Source of the DNA: JAIRNF01 sp031550925
Lineage (GTDB): Bacteria; Bacteroidota; Bacteroidia; Bacteroidales; UBA932
DNA length: 14,676 bases
Direction: 5' to 3'
Assembly (NCBI GenBank): GCA_031550925.1
Contig: JAVBOE010000064.1
Span: forward strand, 1-14,676
Under the pieces are notes generated by a model, which saw only the letters and a list, made by a program, of their open reading frames with translations, searched no databases and had not been told where the DNA came from. Positions 7,917 through 14,676 of this stretch are shown here, one piece after another (within the stretch, counting starts at the first letter, position 1; each line of letters begins with the position of its first letter). Position numbers and translations under genes: made by a program.

Positions 7917-8256
7917 CTGTACCTTATAAGTATATTGTGGTGTAGTATTAAAGTAAATAGTAGGGCAGCTATAAGCTTTTCATTATCAATAGGCTTCTTT
8001 TATTGCTGCTATTTAATAAAATAAGTTTAATCTTTTTTGTATTTTTGTTTGTTATTGTATTTAATGGTTTTTAATTGTTTTAAAAGCATTTTGCGGAAAG
8101 TGTTTGATAAAAGAACAGTAGAAACTATCAATAATAACAAGAGGTTCATGAGCTAGATAATTTATTTGCGGGGGATAGTGAACTATTGATATGTATAAAG
8201 AGAGTGGAAGTGAAGCAAAGTATAATCTAGTTTTAATTAATTACATCAATTAAGTT
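7917..8256. other. 340-bp AT-rich intergenic region with no supported gene
   Basis: I find no credible open reading frame, tRNA or riboswitch here. The visible structure is one hairpin near xerD (7965-8009) and an isolated -7-like box TATTTTTG at 8040-8047 without a matching TTTG/TTG 19-21 bases upstream. The latter could drive the downstream fusion gene, which would then have a leader of about 200 bases. The length leaves room for an untranslated leader or a small RNA, but nothing in the sequence demands one. Confidence 0.5.
7965..8009 (+). other. Hairpin downstream of xerD
   Basis: GCAGCTATAA (7965-7974) pairs with TTATTGCTGC (8000-8009) at nine of ten positions across a 25-base loop. It begins 49 bases after the xerD stop. 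A T-run occurs only at 8033-8038, too far for a canonical intrinsic terminator. It may still mark or protect the 3' end of the xerD transcript. Confidence 0.3.
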
Positions 8257-10188
8257 ATGGTTACTAACATTCAAGAAAAAGGAACGCCCGAATTTTTTAA
8301 GCGGTTTGAGAAGGTTCCTGTAAATATTTTTTCAGATGCAGGCGACGCATCTAAGCTCGTTGCCAATGAGATTGCCCTGGTTATTAGAGAAAAACAAGCA
8401 GAAGGAAAAAATTGTGTGCTTGGTTTACCGGCAGGCTCTACACCTATTGAAGTGTACAACGAGTTAGTTCGTTTACACAAAGAAGAAGGTCTAAGCTTTC
8501 AAAACGTTATTACGTTTAACACAGACGAGTTTTATCCAATCCATCCCGATGCGCTGCAAAGCCATAACCGGTATATGCACGAGTACCTCTTCGATTTGGT
8601 AGATATAAAGCCCGAGAATATTAACTTGTTAGACAGTAGCATACCAAAAGAACAAGTTCCGGAATTCTGCCATAGCTATGAAAAAGCGATAAACCAAGCT
8701 GGGGGAATAGACCTTGGCATATTGGGTGTTGATGGTGCCGGACAAATTGGAGCAAATGAGCCGGGTTCGTCTATCAACTCAAGAACTCGTCTTATTTCGC
8801 TCGATTATTCTACACGTGTGGGTAGTGCTAGCGAATTTTATGGAGAAAGCAACGTGCCATTCTATTCGTTAACTGTTGGTATTGGCACTATTATGATGTC
8901 TCGCCGACTAATAATGATGGCATGGGGTGAGTCTAAGTCAAAAATTATTCGTAAGCTGGTAGAAGACCCTGCAACAGAAATGGTTCCTGCCTCTTGCTTA
9001 CAAAAACATCCTAATGCAGAAATTATAGTAGATAGCGCTGCTTCGGCAGAGCTTACTCGCATAAAAACGCCTTGGCTTATTGTTGATTGCAAGTGGGATG
9101 ATAAGCTTATCCGCCGTGGGGTATTTTGGTTATGTAAAAAATTGGGTAAACCGATTCTAAAGCTTACTGACCGTGATTATAATGATAACAGTATGAACGA
9201 CCTTATTACAGAAAAAGGTCCTGCAAGTGCTATAAACATTAAAGTATTTAACGATTTACAGCATACTATTACCGGATGGCCCGGGGGTAAGCCTAACGCG
9301 GATGATAGCACCCGTCCTGAAAGAGCTACACCTTTTCCTAAGCGTGTTGTGGTTTTCAGCCCTCACCCCGATGATGATGTAATTTCTATGGGCGGAACGC
9401 TTGCCCGTCTATCTCAACAGGGGCACGAGGTGCATGTTGCCTATCAGGTATCGGGTAATATTGCCGTGTTTGATGACGATGCTCTTCGCTTCCTCGATTT
9501 TGTTCGTGGTTACAGCCGTATATATAATACTAATATAGAAAGGAGCGATGATATTTACCTGCAGGCAAAGAATGCTATAACAGGTAAAAAGCCCGGTGAG
9601 GTTGATTCTTATGAAATACAGCAAGTAAAAGGTGCTATCCGTCGTGGTGAAGCATTGGCTGCATGTCGTTTTATTAATATTCCCGAAGAACGTACTCATT
9701 TTCTTGATATGCCATTCTACGAAACAGGTGCTGTTAAAAAAAAACCAATCGGACCTGAGGATATCAAGATCATAGTAGATTTACTGAAAAAAATAAAACC
9801 ACATCAGGTATTTGCTGCCGGAGATTTATCAGATCCTCATGGAACGCATCGCGTATGCTTCCAGGCGATTGTTGCCGCACTTAAAGAGCTAAAAGACGAG
9901 CCCTGGATTAAAGATTGCCGAGTATGGCTATACCGTGGCGCATGGCAAGAATGGGATGTAACTGATGCCGAAATGGCCGTTCCGTTAAGTCCTGAAGAGG
10001 CCATGATTAAGCGTATGGCTATATTTAAACATCAATCGCAGAAAGATAGACCGCTATTTCCCGGAACAGATCCGCGTGAGTTTTGGCAGCGTGCGGAAGA
10101 GCGCAATCGCGCTACAGCCGAAATTTATGATAAGCTAGGAATGGCAGAATATCAGGCGATGGAGCTATTTGTTCAGTACAAGTATTAA
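8257..10188 (+). CDS. Glucosamine-6-phosphate deaminase-like domain fused to PIG-L/LmbE deacetylase domain
   Basis: A 643-residue two-domain cytoplasmic protein. Residues about 22-285 resemble NagB, which converts glucosamine-6-P to fructose-6-P and ammonia. Visible matches are LGLPAGSTPIEVY (55-67), FNTDEFYPI with D90 (equivalent to E. coli D72), NEPGSSINSRTRL with E168 (E148), R187 (R172) and K227 (K208). However, the catalytic loop reads GVDGAGQIGANEP at 157-169. Aligned without gaps from NEP, E. coli H143 becomes Q163 and D141 becomes A161, so normal ring opening and deamination are doubtful. Residues about 362-600 form a PIG-L/LmbE zinc N-deacetylase domain: SPHPDDDVISMGGTLARL at 368-385 (H370, D373) and DPHGTHR at 527-533 (H531 as third zinc ligand). 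The fusion could deacetylate an amino-sugar derivative such as GlcNAc-6-P. It lies directly before a sugar transporter, supporting an amino-sugar role. No Shine-Dalgarno. Confidence 0.85.
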   Translation: MVTNIQEKGTPEFFKRFEKVPVNIFSDAGDASKLVANEIALVIREKQAEGKNCVLGLPAGSTPIEVYNELVRLHKEEGLSFQNVITFNTDEFYPIHPDALQSHNRYMHEYLFDLVDIKPENINLLDSSIPKEQVPEFCHSYEKAINQAGGIDLGILGVDGAGQIGANEPGSSINSRTRLISLDYSTRVGSASEFYGESNVPFYSLTVGIGTIMMSRRLIMMAWGESKSKIIRKLVEDPATEMVPASCLQKHPNAEIIVDSAASAELTRIKTPWLIVDCKWDDKLIRRGVFWLCKKLGKPILKLTDRDYNDNSMNDLITEKGPASAINIKVFNDLQHTITGWPGGKPNADDSTRPERATPFPKRVVVFSPHPDDDVISMGGTLARLSQQGHEVHVAYQVSGNIAVFDDDALRFLDFVRGYSRIYNTNIERSDDIYLQAKNAITGKKPGEVDSYEIQQVKGAIRRGEALAACRFINIPEERTHFLDMPFYETGAVKKKPIGPEDIKIIVDLLKKIKPHQVFAAGDLSDPHGTHRVCFQAIVAALKELKDEPWIKDCRVWLYRGAWQEWDVTDAEMAVPLSPEEAMIKRMAIFKHQSQKDRPLFPGTDPREFWQRAEERNRATAEIYDKLGMAEYQAMELFVQYKY

Positions 10189-10197
10189 TTAAGTTTG

Positions 10198-10239
10198 CAA
10201 TACACAATATGGAGGAAAACCTGTTGTGTATTGTTTTTT
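10198..10239 (+). terminator. Rho-independent terminator after the deaminase/PIG-L fusion gene
   Basis: CAATACACAA (10198-10207) pairs perfectly with TTGTGTATTG (10224-10233), with a further AGG/CCT stem inside the loop, followed by six T (10234-10239). It begins 9 bases after the stop codon. It would stop or reduce read-through into the transporter gene 48 bases further on. Confidence 0.85.
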
Positions 10240-10287
10240 ATACCAGAATAAACCAATAAATCTTATTATAAACCAAAAGATTAAACC

Positions 10288-11577
10288 ATGAATACTACTC
10301 CACGTAAAAACTACACAGTGCCGATAATAATGATGATTTTATTATTCGGTATGATCTCGTTTGTTACCAACCTGGCTGCTCCTATGGGCATTGTGGTAAA
10401 AGGACAGTTCCAAGCTTCGAACTTCTTAGGAATGCTCGGAAACTTTGCCAACTTTATTGCTTATGCTGTAATGGGCATTCCGGCAGGTAAGCTACTGGAA
10501 AAAATAGGCTATAAGAAAACGGCCTTACTTGCAATTGTAGTTGGTTTTGCAGGAGTAGGAATTCAATTTCTTTCGGGAGTTGCAGAGAGCTTCCCGATAT
10601 ACTTAACCGGAGCATTTGTTGCAGGTTTCTCTATGTGTATGCTTAATACCGTAGTTAACCCTATGCTTAACACCTTAGGCGGTGGCGGAAAGAAAGGAAA
10701 TCAGCTTATTCAGGTTGGAGGTTCGTTTAATTCATTAATGGGAACAACATCTACTATATTAGTTGGTATGTTTGTGGGAGAAGTAACGAAGACTACCGCT
10801 ATCTCTGATGTGAATCCTGTTTTATTTATTGCAATGGGAATTTTTGCGTTAGTAGGTATTGTGCTTTCTCTTGTTAAGATACCCGAACCGCACATCGCGA
10901 AGAAAGAAGCCGTAAAAGAAAAATCAAAATACAGCGCATGGTCGTTTCGTCATTTTGTATTAGGTGCTGTTGCAATCTTTATATATGTGGGTATTGAGGT
11001 GGGTATTCCGGGAACTATGACCTTCTTTTTAGAAGATGCTAATGCCGGAAATGTTGGAGCTACAACAGCAACATTTGTTGCCGGGACATATTGGTTTTTG
11101 ATGCTTATAGGCCGTTTCATAGGGATTCCTCTTGCGGCTAAAATGTCAAGTAAAGCAATGCTCTCAATGGCGTCAATTATAGGTATGGCGCTAATTGCGT
11201 TGGCAATATTTAGTCCGATAACAACAACCGTTTCTATGCCTGTACTTAAGTCGGTGGCCGGATCGGTGTCGTTTGGTCTGGTCCAAGTACCTATTAACGC
11301 GCTATTCTTTGTACTTTGCGGTCTTTGCACATCTATTATGTGGGGCGGTATTTTTAACCTTGCGGTTGAAGGACTTGGAAAATACGTAGCATCAGCATCT
11401 GGTATCTTTATGATGATGGTTTGCGGTGGAGGTATTCTTCCGTTAATCCAAAATGGTATTGCAGATGTTGCAGGCTACTTAACTTCATACTGGATTCCAT
11501 TCCTCGGATTAGCATACTTGTTATTCTACGCGTTTATAGGTAGTAAAAATGTAAGCAAGCATATTCCTGTTGAATAG
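10288..11577 (+). CDS. MFS sugar transporter, FHS (FucP/NagP-like) family
   Basis: Inner-membrane proton symporter with about 12 predicted membrane helices and 429 residues, the usual family length. The N-terminal half has FVTNLAAPMGIVVKGQF in and after TM1, the helix FANFIAYAVMGIPAGKLL and the MFS loop 2-3 signature as KLLEKIGYKK. A hydrophilic central loop (IPEPHIAKKEAVKEKSK, about 198-214) separates the halves. The pattern of FxxN after TM1, the FxxFxxYxxMxxPAG helix and GYKK fits the fucose-galactose-glucose:H+ symporters, which in Bacteroidetes include GlcNAc transporters (NagP). The neighbouring deaminase/deacetylase fusion makes an amino sugar the best substrate guess, but this is inference. 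No Shine-Dalgarno; no clear promoter lies between the preceding terminator and the ATG, so it may rely on read-through or on an unrecognised promoter. Confidence 0.85.
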   Translation: MNTTPRKNYTVPIIMMILLFGMISFVTNLAAPMGIVVKGQFQASNFLGMLGNFANFIAYAVMGIPAGKLLEKIGYKKTALLAIVVGFAGVGIQFLSGVAESFPIYLTGAFVAGFSMCMLNTVVNPMLNTLGGGGKKGNQLIQVGGSFNSLMGTTSTILVGMFVGEVTKTTAISDVNPVLFIAMGIFALVGIVLSLVKIPEPHIAKKEAVKEKSKYSAWSFRHFVLGAVAIFIYVGIEVGIPGTMTFFLEDANAGNVGATTATFVAGTYWFLMLIGRFIGIPLAAKMSSKAMLSMASIIGMALIALAIFSPITTTVSMPVLKSVAGSVSFGLVQVPINALFFVLCGLCTSIMWGGIFNLAVEGLGKYVASASGIFMMMVCGGGILPLIQNGIADVAGYLTSYWIPFLGLAYLLFYAFIGSKNVSKHIPVE

Positions 11578-11605
11578 ATATAAAGCTAGATCGATATAAG
11601 ATAAG

Positions 11606-11633
11606 CCTCGAATATTTTCGGGGATTTTTCTTT
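11606..11633 (+). terminator. Rho-independent terminator after the sugar transporter gene
   Basis: CCTCGAA (11606-11612) pairs with TTCGGGG (11617-11623), one G-U pair, around a TATT loop, followed by ATTTTTCTTT. It begins 29 bases after the transporter stop. Confidence 0.8.
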
Positions 11634-11658
11634 GAAAGCATTAGACGAAAAATACACG

Positions 11659-11710
11659 GTCATTTCGAGCGTAGCGAAAACCGCCAGTTCGGCGAAGCCA
11701 AATCTCCTGA
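11659..11710. repeat. REP-like intergenic palindromic element
   Basis: A GC-richer 52-base block in an AT-rich spacer with two short hairpins: TTTCG(11663-11667)/CGAAA(11675-11679), and GGC GAA GCC (11691-11699), which overlaps the dyad TTCGGCGAA (11688-11696). The opening GTCATTTCGAGCGTAGCGAAA and the ending AAATCTCCTGA resemble a dispersed extragenic palindrome that I recall from many Bacteroidetes genomes (TCATTTCGAGC-GCGA-AATCTC). Only one copy is in the window, so its repetitive nature is not shown here. Confidence 0.5.
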
Positions 11711-11737
11711 ATAATAGTAGTGCGTTGAATGAAGCAC

Positions 11738-11777
11738 TTCATTTTCACATTTTCATATTGGTACATTCACACATTAA
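11738..11777. repeat. Degenerate 8-bp tandem repeat upstream of uvrB (CAYATTNN units)
   Basis: The sequence falls into octamers TTCATTTT, CACATTTT, CATATTGG, TACATTCA, CACATTAA. The same unit recurs after uvrB (13879-13910), sharing the 14-base string CACATTTTCATATT, and in inverted orientation at 13811-13858. The uvrB -33 element lies inside this block. Reading it as protein gives the spurious upstream N-terminal extension of uvrB. Confidence 0.6.
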
Positions 11778-11790
11778 TGAACTATCTTTG
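11758..11790 (+). promoter_or_regulatory. uvrB promoter, Bacteroidetes type, abutting the start codon
   Basis: TTG at 11758-11760 and TATCTTTG at 11783-11790 (exact TAnnTTTG) are 22 bases apart. The -7 box ends only four bases before the ATG at 11795, so transcription should begin at or within a few bases of the start codon, giving a leaderless or nearly leaderless mRNA. Confidence 0.6.
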
Positions 11791-11794
11791 TAGT

Positions 11795-13813
11795 ATGGAT
11801 TTTCAGCTTACAGCAGAATATAAACCTACAGGAGACCAGCCCGAAGCAATAGATCAGCTGGTAGAAATGGTTGGTAACGGCGAGCAGTACACAACTCTGC
11901 TGGGCGTTACGGGATCGGGTAAAACGTTTACTATGGCGAACGTTATTGCTCGATTGAATCGTCCTGCGCTGATCCTTAGTCACAATAAAACGCTTGCGGC
12001 CCAGCTGTACGGAGAGTTTAAGAGCTTTTTTCCTCATAATGCGGTTGAGTATTTTGTATCATACTACGATTATTACCAACCCGAAGCATATTTGCCTGTA
12101 ACCGATACTTACATCGAAAAAGATTTACAGATTAATGACGAGATTGAAAAGTTACGGTTAAGTACAACTTCCGCTTTGCTTTCGGGCAGAAGGGATGTGG
12201 TGGTTGTATCATCGGTTTCGTGCTTGTATGGTATTGGTAATCCGGAGGACTTTCATGCCAACACTATTACCGTGAAAGTGGGACAGAAGCTGAGTCGCAA
12301 TAAGCTGCTATATGGTTTAGTTGATGCGCTATACTCTCGCAACGATATAGATTTTACTAAAGGTAAATTCCGTGTAAAGGGCGATACTGTTGACGTGTAT
12401 GTAGCCTATGGCGATTTTGCTTATCGCATAACCTTTTGGGGTAACGAGGTTGAGCGTATTGATATGTTCGATCCGGTTAGTAATAAGATGATGGATGCGC
12501 CATCTGCCGTTACTATCTTTCCGGCAAGTATCTTTGTTACGCCTAAAGAGCGACAGCATCAGGCTATGTTTCAGATTCAACAGGATTTGGAAGCGCAGTG
12601 TGAATTCTTCAAAAAGGGCGGAAAACATCTTGAAGCAAAACGCCTACGTCAGCGTGTAGAGTATGATTTAGAGATGATCAAAGAGCTTGGCTACTGTTCG
12701 GGTATAGAGAACTATTCTCGCTATTTCGATGGTCGTCCGGCTGGTTCTCGCCCATTCTGTTTGCTGGATTATTTCCCGAATGATTTTCTTACCATAATTG
12801 ACGAAAGCCATGTTACCATACCGCAGATACGTGCTATGTATGGCGGCGATCGTTCGCGTAAGCTGAATTTGGTTGAGTATGGATTCCGCTTACCGGCTGC
12901 CATTGACAATAGACCTTTGAAGTTTGAAGAGTTTGAGGCGGTTGTTGGTCAAGAAATGTTTGTTAGTGCGACACCAGCTGATTATGAGTTGGAGAAAACA
13001 GGTGGAGTTGTGGTCGAACAGCTTATTCGTCCAACTGGTTTACTAGACCCGATTATTGAGGTTCGCCCAACCGAAAATCAAATAGATAACCTTATTGAGG
13101 AGATTGATATTCGTGTAGAAAAAGATGAACGTATATTGGTTACAACTCTTACCAAACGTATGGCAGAAGAGCTGACCAAGTATTTTGAAAAGCTGAATAT
13201 ACGCTGTCGTTACATTCACTCTGATGTTGAAACGTTAGAGCGTGTGGAGATAATGGATGGTTTACGCAAAGGGTTATTTGATGTGTTGATTGGTGTAAAC
13301 TTACTGCGCGAAGGACTTGATTTGCCCGAAGTGTCTTTGGTTGCAATAATGGATGCGGACAAAGAAGGTTTCTTGCGTTCAACACGTTCGCTTACACAAA
13401 CGGCAGGACGCGCTGCACGACATCTGGATGGACGTGTAATAATGTATGCTGATAAGATAACTCAATCAATGCGAGTAACGATTGACGAAACGAACCGTCG
13501 TCGTGAAAAGCAGCTGGCATACAACATTGAGCATGATATTACGCCTACGCAGATAGTCAAGGCAAACCGTTCTGTGCTTACCAACGAAAAGCAAAAGGCT
13601 AAAAAAGACTATGCCTATGTTGAGCCTGAAGGTGTTGATATTGCAGCTGATCCTGTAGTAAAATACATGACTGTTGTCGATCTTGACGATGCGATAGAAA
13701 ATGCTAAACAGCGCATGGAAGAAGCGGCAAAAGCACTCAACTTTATTGATGCGGCACAGTATAGAGATGAGATGTATGCTTTACAAAAACAGCGAGAAAA
13801 GAAATCAAAATAA
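11795..13813 (+). CDS. uvrB: UvrABC excision nuclease subunit B
   Basis: DNA-damage verification subunit of bacterial nucleotide excision repair; it is loaded by UvrA, uses ATP to probe the strand and recruits UvrC. I start at the ATG at 11795 (672 residues), because MDFQLTAEYKPTGDQPEAI is the conserved UvrB N-terminus. The in-frame extension 22 codons upstream is encoded by repeat DNA and contains the promoter. Features: Walker A GVTGSGKT at 37-44; the Tyr-rich beta-hairpin SYYDYYQPEAYLP at 89-101; Walker B/DEAD-type DESH at 336-339; helicase motif VI QTAGRAAR at 535-542; the linker region HDITPTQIVKA near 580-590; and the C-terminal UVR coiled coil, which contacts UvrC, at about 628-668 (AAKALNFIDAAQYRDEM). 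Nothing is missing. It is convergent with the Fe-S protein gene. No SOS-type operator was recognised. Confidence 0.97.
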   Translation: MDFQLTAEYKPTGDQPEAIDQLVEMVGNGEQYTTLLGVTGSGKTFTMANVIARLNRPALILSHNKTLAAQLYGEFKSFFPHNAVEYFVSYYDYYQPEAYLPVTDTYIEKDLQINDEIEKLRLSTTSALLSGRRDVVVVSSVSCLYGIGNPEDFHANTITVKVGQKLSRNKLLYGLVDALYSRNDIDFTKGKFRVKGDTVDVYVAYGDFAYRITFWGNEVERIDMFDPVSNKMMDAPSAVTIFPASIFVTPKERQHQAMFQIQQDLEAQCEFFKKGGKHLEAKRLRQRVEYDLEMIKELGYCSGIENYSRYFDGRPAGSRPFCLLDYFPNDFLTIIDESHVTIPQIRAMYGGDRSRKLNLVEYGFRLPAAIDNRPLKFEEFEAVVGQEMFVSATPADYELEKTGGVVVEQLIRPTGLLDPIIEVRPTENQIDNLIEEIDIRVEKDERILVTTLTKRMAEELTKYFEKLNIRCRYIHSDVETLERVEIMDGLRKGLFDVLIGVNLLREGLDLPEVSLVAIMDADKEGFLRSTRSLTQTAGRAARHLDGRVIMYADKITQSMRVTIDETNRRREKQLAYNIEHDITPTQIVKANRSVLTNEKQKAKKDYAYVEPEGVDIAADPVVKYMTVVDLDDAIENAKQRMEEAAKALNFIDAAQYRDEMYALQKQREKKSK

Positions 13814-13858
13814 TATGCTAATATGGCAATGTGCTAATGTGAAAATGCGAAAAACGCA
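13811..13858. repeat. Degenerate 8-bp tandem repeat after uvrB, inverted orientation
   Basis: Starting in the uvrB stop codon, the sequence reads as octamers TAATATGC, TAATATGG, CAATGTGC, TAATGTGA, AAATGCGA, AAAACGCA, which are the complement of the CAYATTNN units found upstream of uvrB and just downstream. The part at 13828-13853 is the left arm of a long inverted repeat with 13883-13908. Confidence 0.6.
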
Positions 13859-13908
13859 GAAGTAAGCTCATCATTACCCACATTTTCATATTTTCACATT
13901 AACACATT
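13828..13908. terminator. 26-bp imperfect inverted repeat between convergent genes, possible bidirectional terminator
   Basis: Positions 13828-13853 pair with 13883-13908 over 26 bases, with 23 Watson-Crick pairs, one G-T wobble and two mismatches, around a 29-base loop. The right arm is made of the octamers CACATTTT, CATATTTT, CACATTAA and CACATTAT (13879-13910) and overlaps the stop codon of the Fe-S protein gene. Placement between two converging genes suggests transcription termination in both directions, but a strong T-run is lacking. Confidence 0.45.
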
Positions 13909-14676
13909 ATTCTAATACTAAAGCCTCTTCTACAACCTGTGCAATATCCTTAACTTCTGTAATAGTTGCATTATCAAAGGTTTTCTTGCACAATGGGCAT
14001 GACGTTACCAAGCAATCAGGCTGTTTTTCGGTTAGCTTACTAGCGGCATCAGTGGCTATTTTTTTACGCTGAACGGCTGTTAGTAACGTACTTCCAATGC
14101 TACCGCCACAGCATATTCCGTCTTTCCCGTCATATGGCGTTGGTTGCAAGTATGCGATACTTCGTAACACATTACGAGGCTGTTCGTATATGTTAGAGTA
14201 GCGACCTAACTCGCACGAGTCGTGGTACACAAAGTTCTTAAGACCTTTTTGCAGTTTTATTCTTCCCTCATCTATTAACCGTTCTAAGTACTCGGTATGG
14301 TGTAGAACTTTTATAGGCAGATTATATGTTTCGTTAAATGCACGGTAGCATATGGGGCAAGAGGTTACCAATATTTTTGCTCCCGATTCTACAATTATTT
14401 TCTTATGTGCTTCAATCAACCGTTCTGCCGCCGCAGTTTGTCCGGCAAGTAGAAGAGGTCGTCCGCAGCAGATACTTCCCTCTTCATCCATAAAGCGGTA
14501 GTCAATATTTGCATGCTTAAAGATTGCTTGCATCGATTGCTTGATCCCGGGTGTAAGATGTGTCATGCATCCGGCAAAGTATAAGATTTCGGGCTTTTGC
14601 TCTACGGCAGAAGGTTCCGGTAGATAGCTATACTGCAGATCTGTTCCTGTAGGTACCGCTCTTTCATATCTCACAT
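13907..14676 (-). CDS. Fe-S oxidoreductase with two CCG (cysteine-rich) domains, N-terminus cut by window edge
   Basis: C-terminal part of a protein of the heterodisulfide reductase subunit D/B-like, LutA/GlpC-related group, whose CCG domains bind an Fe-S cluster or mediate electron transfer in redox complexes. The frame stays open to the window edge; a GTG at 14674 exists but gives no proper N-terminus, so I treat the gene as partial. Counting from that GTG, repeat one has C36 (FAGCMTHL), C69-C70-G71 (SICCGRPLLLAGQ), C106 and C109 (TSCPICYRAF). Repeat two has C154 (HDSCELGRY), C188-C189-G190 (GICCGGSIGS), C226 and C229 (TSCPLCKKTF). Both CX(n)CCGX(n)CXXC repeats are complete. Related proteins often carry an upstream ferredoxin-type 4Fe-4S domain, which would lie beyond the window. 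The redox partner and substrate cannot be told from this fragment. Confidence 0.85.
   Translation of the reverse strand, partial: VRYERAVPTGTDLQYSYLPEPSAVEQKPEILYFAGCMTHLTPGIKQSMQAIFKHANIDYRFMDEEGSICCGRPLLLAGQTAAAERLIEAHKKIIVESGAKILVTSCPICYRAFNETYNLPIKVLHHTEYLERLIDEGRIKLQKGLKNFVYHDSCELGRYSNIYEQPRNVLRSIAYLQPTPYDGKDGICCGGSIGSTLLTAVQRKKIATDAASKLTEKQPDCLVTSCPLCKKTFDNATITEVKDIAQVVEEALVLE

Noticed and set aside
10950..11330. 126-codon minus-strand frame inside the sugar transporter gene
   Set aside because: It is an antisense shadow of membrane helices in the transporter, and no promoter or domain supports it.
11729..11794. 22-codon N-terminal extension of UvrB beginning at an upstream ATG
   Set aside because: The extension is encoded by the octamer repeat and spans the promoter; the conserved UvrB N-terminus begins at the ATG at 11795.
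1..14676. CRISPR arrays, tRNA or rRNA genes, insertion sequences, toxin-antitoxin or phage-defence modules
   Set aside because: No regularly spaced repeats with unique spacers, no cloverleaf-like sequence, no transposase and no defence-type domains were seen on either strand.

Overview
The window looks like ordinary chromosomal DNA of a Bacteroidetes bacterium, most likely order Bacteroidales (family and genus not determinable by eye). The reasons are the moderate-to-low GC content, three promoters of the Bacteroidetes -33 TTTG / -7 TAnnTTTG type, the near absence of Shine-Dalgarno sequences before genes, lipoprotein signals ending in N-S-C, and a glucosamine-6-phosphate deaminase-like protein fused to a PIG-L deacetylase domain, an architecture I associate with this phylum. 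All eight complete genes are intact and none looks recently transferred.

Layout. Positions 1-5042 (minus strand) hold a tripartite multidrug efflux operon, read adaptor lipoprotein, then RND pump, then the start of an outer-membrane channel that runs off the left edge. Positions 5043-5256 hold inverted repeats that could be the operon's operator, and a clear terminator for the next gene. Cytidine deaminase (cdd, minus strand) and a secreted glucosaminidase/LysM protein (plus strand) are divergent and share a 165-bp interval with two back-to-back promoters. xerD follows on the plus strand. After a 340-bp gap with no gene comes the deaminase/PIG-L fusion, a strong terminator, and an FHS-type sugar transporter. 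These two probably serve uptake and breakdown of amino sugars such as GlcNAc. uvrB (plus strand) is preceded by a terminator, a REP-like element and an 8-bp-period repeat. It faces the C-terminal part of a two-CCG-domain Fe-S protein (minus strand), which runs off the right edge.

No undescribed multigene system is visible. The points most worth a second look are: (1) the deaminase half of the fusion, where the catalytic His and Asp of NagB are replaced although substrate-binding residues remain; (2) a degenerate 8-bp-period repeat on both sides of uvrB, forming a 26-bp imperfect inverted repeat between the convergent genes; (3) a uvrB promoter so close to the start codon that the mRNA would be leaderless or nearly so; (4) palindromic TATAGC/GCTATA half-sites upstream of the efflux operon, which has no visible regulator gene nearby.
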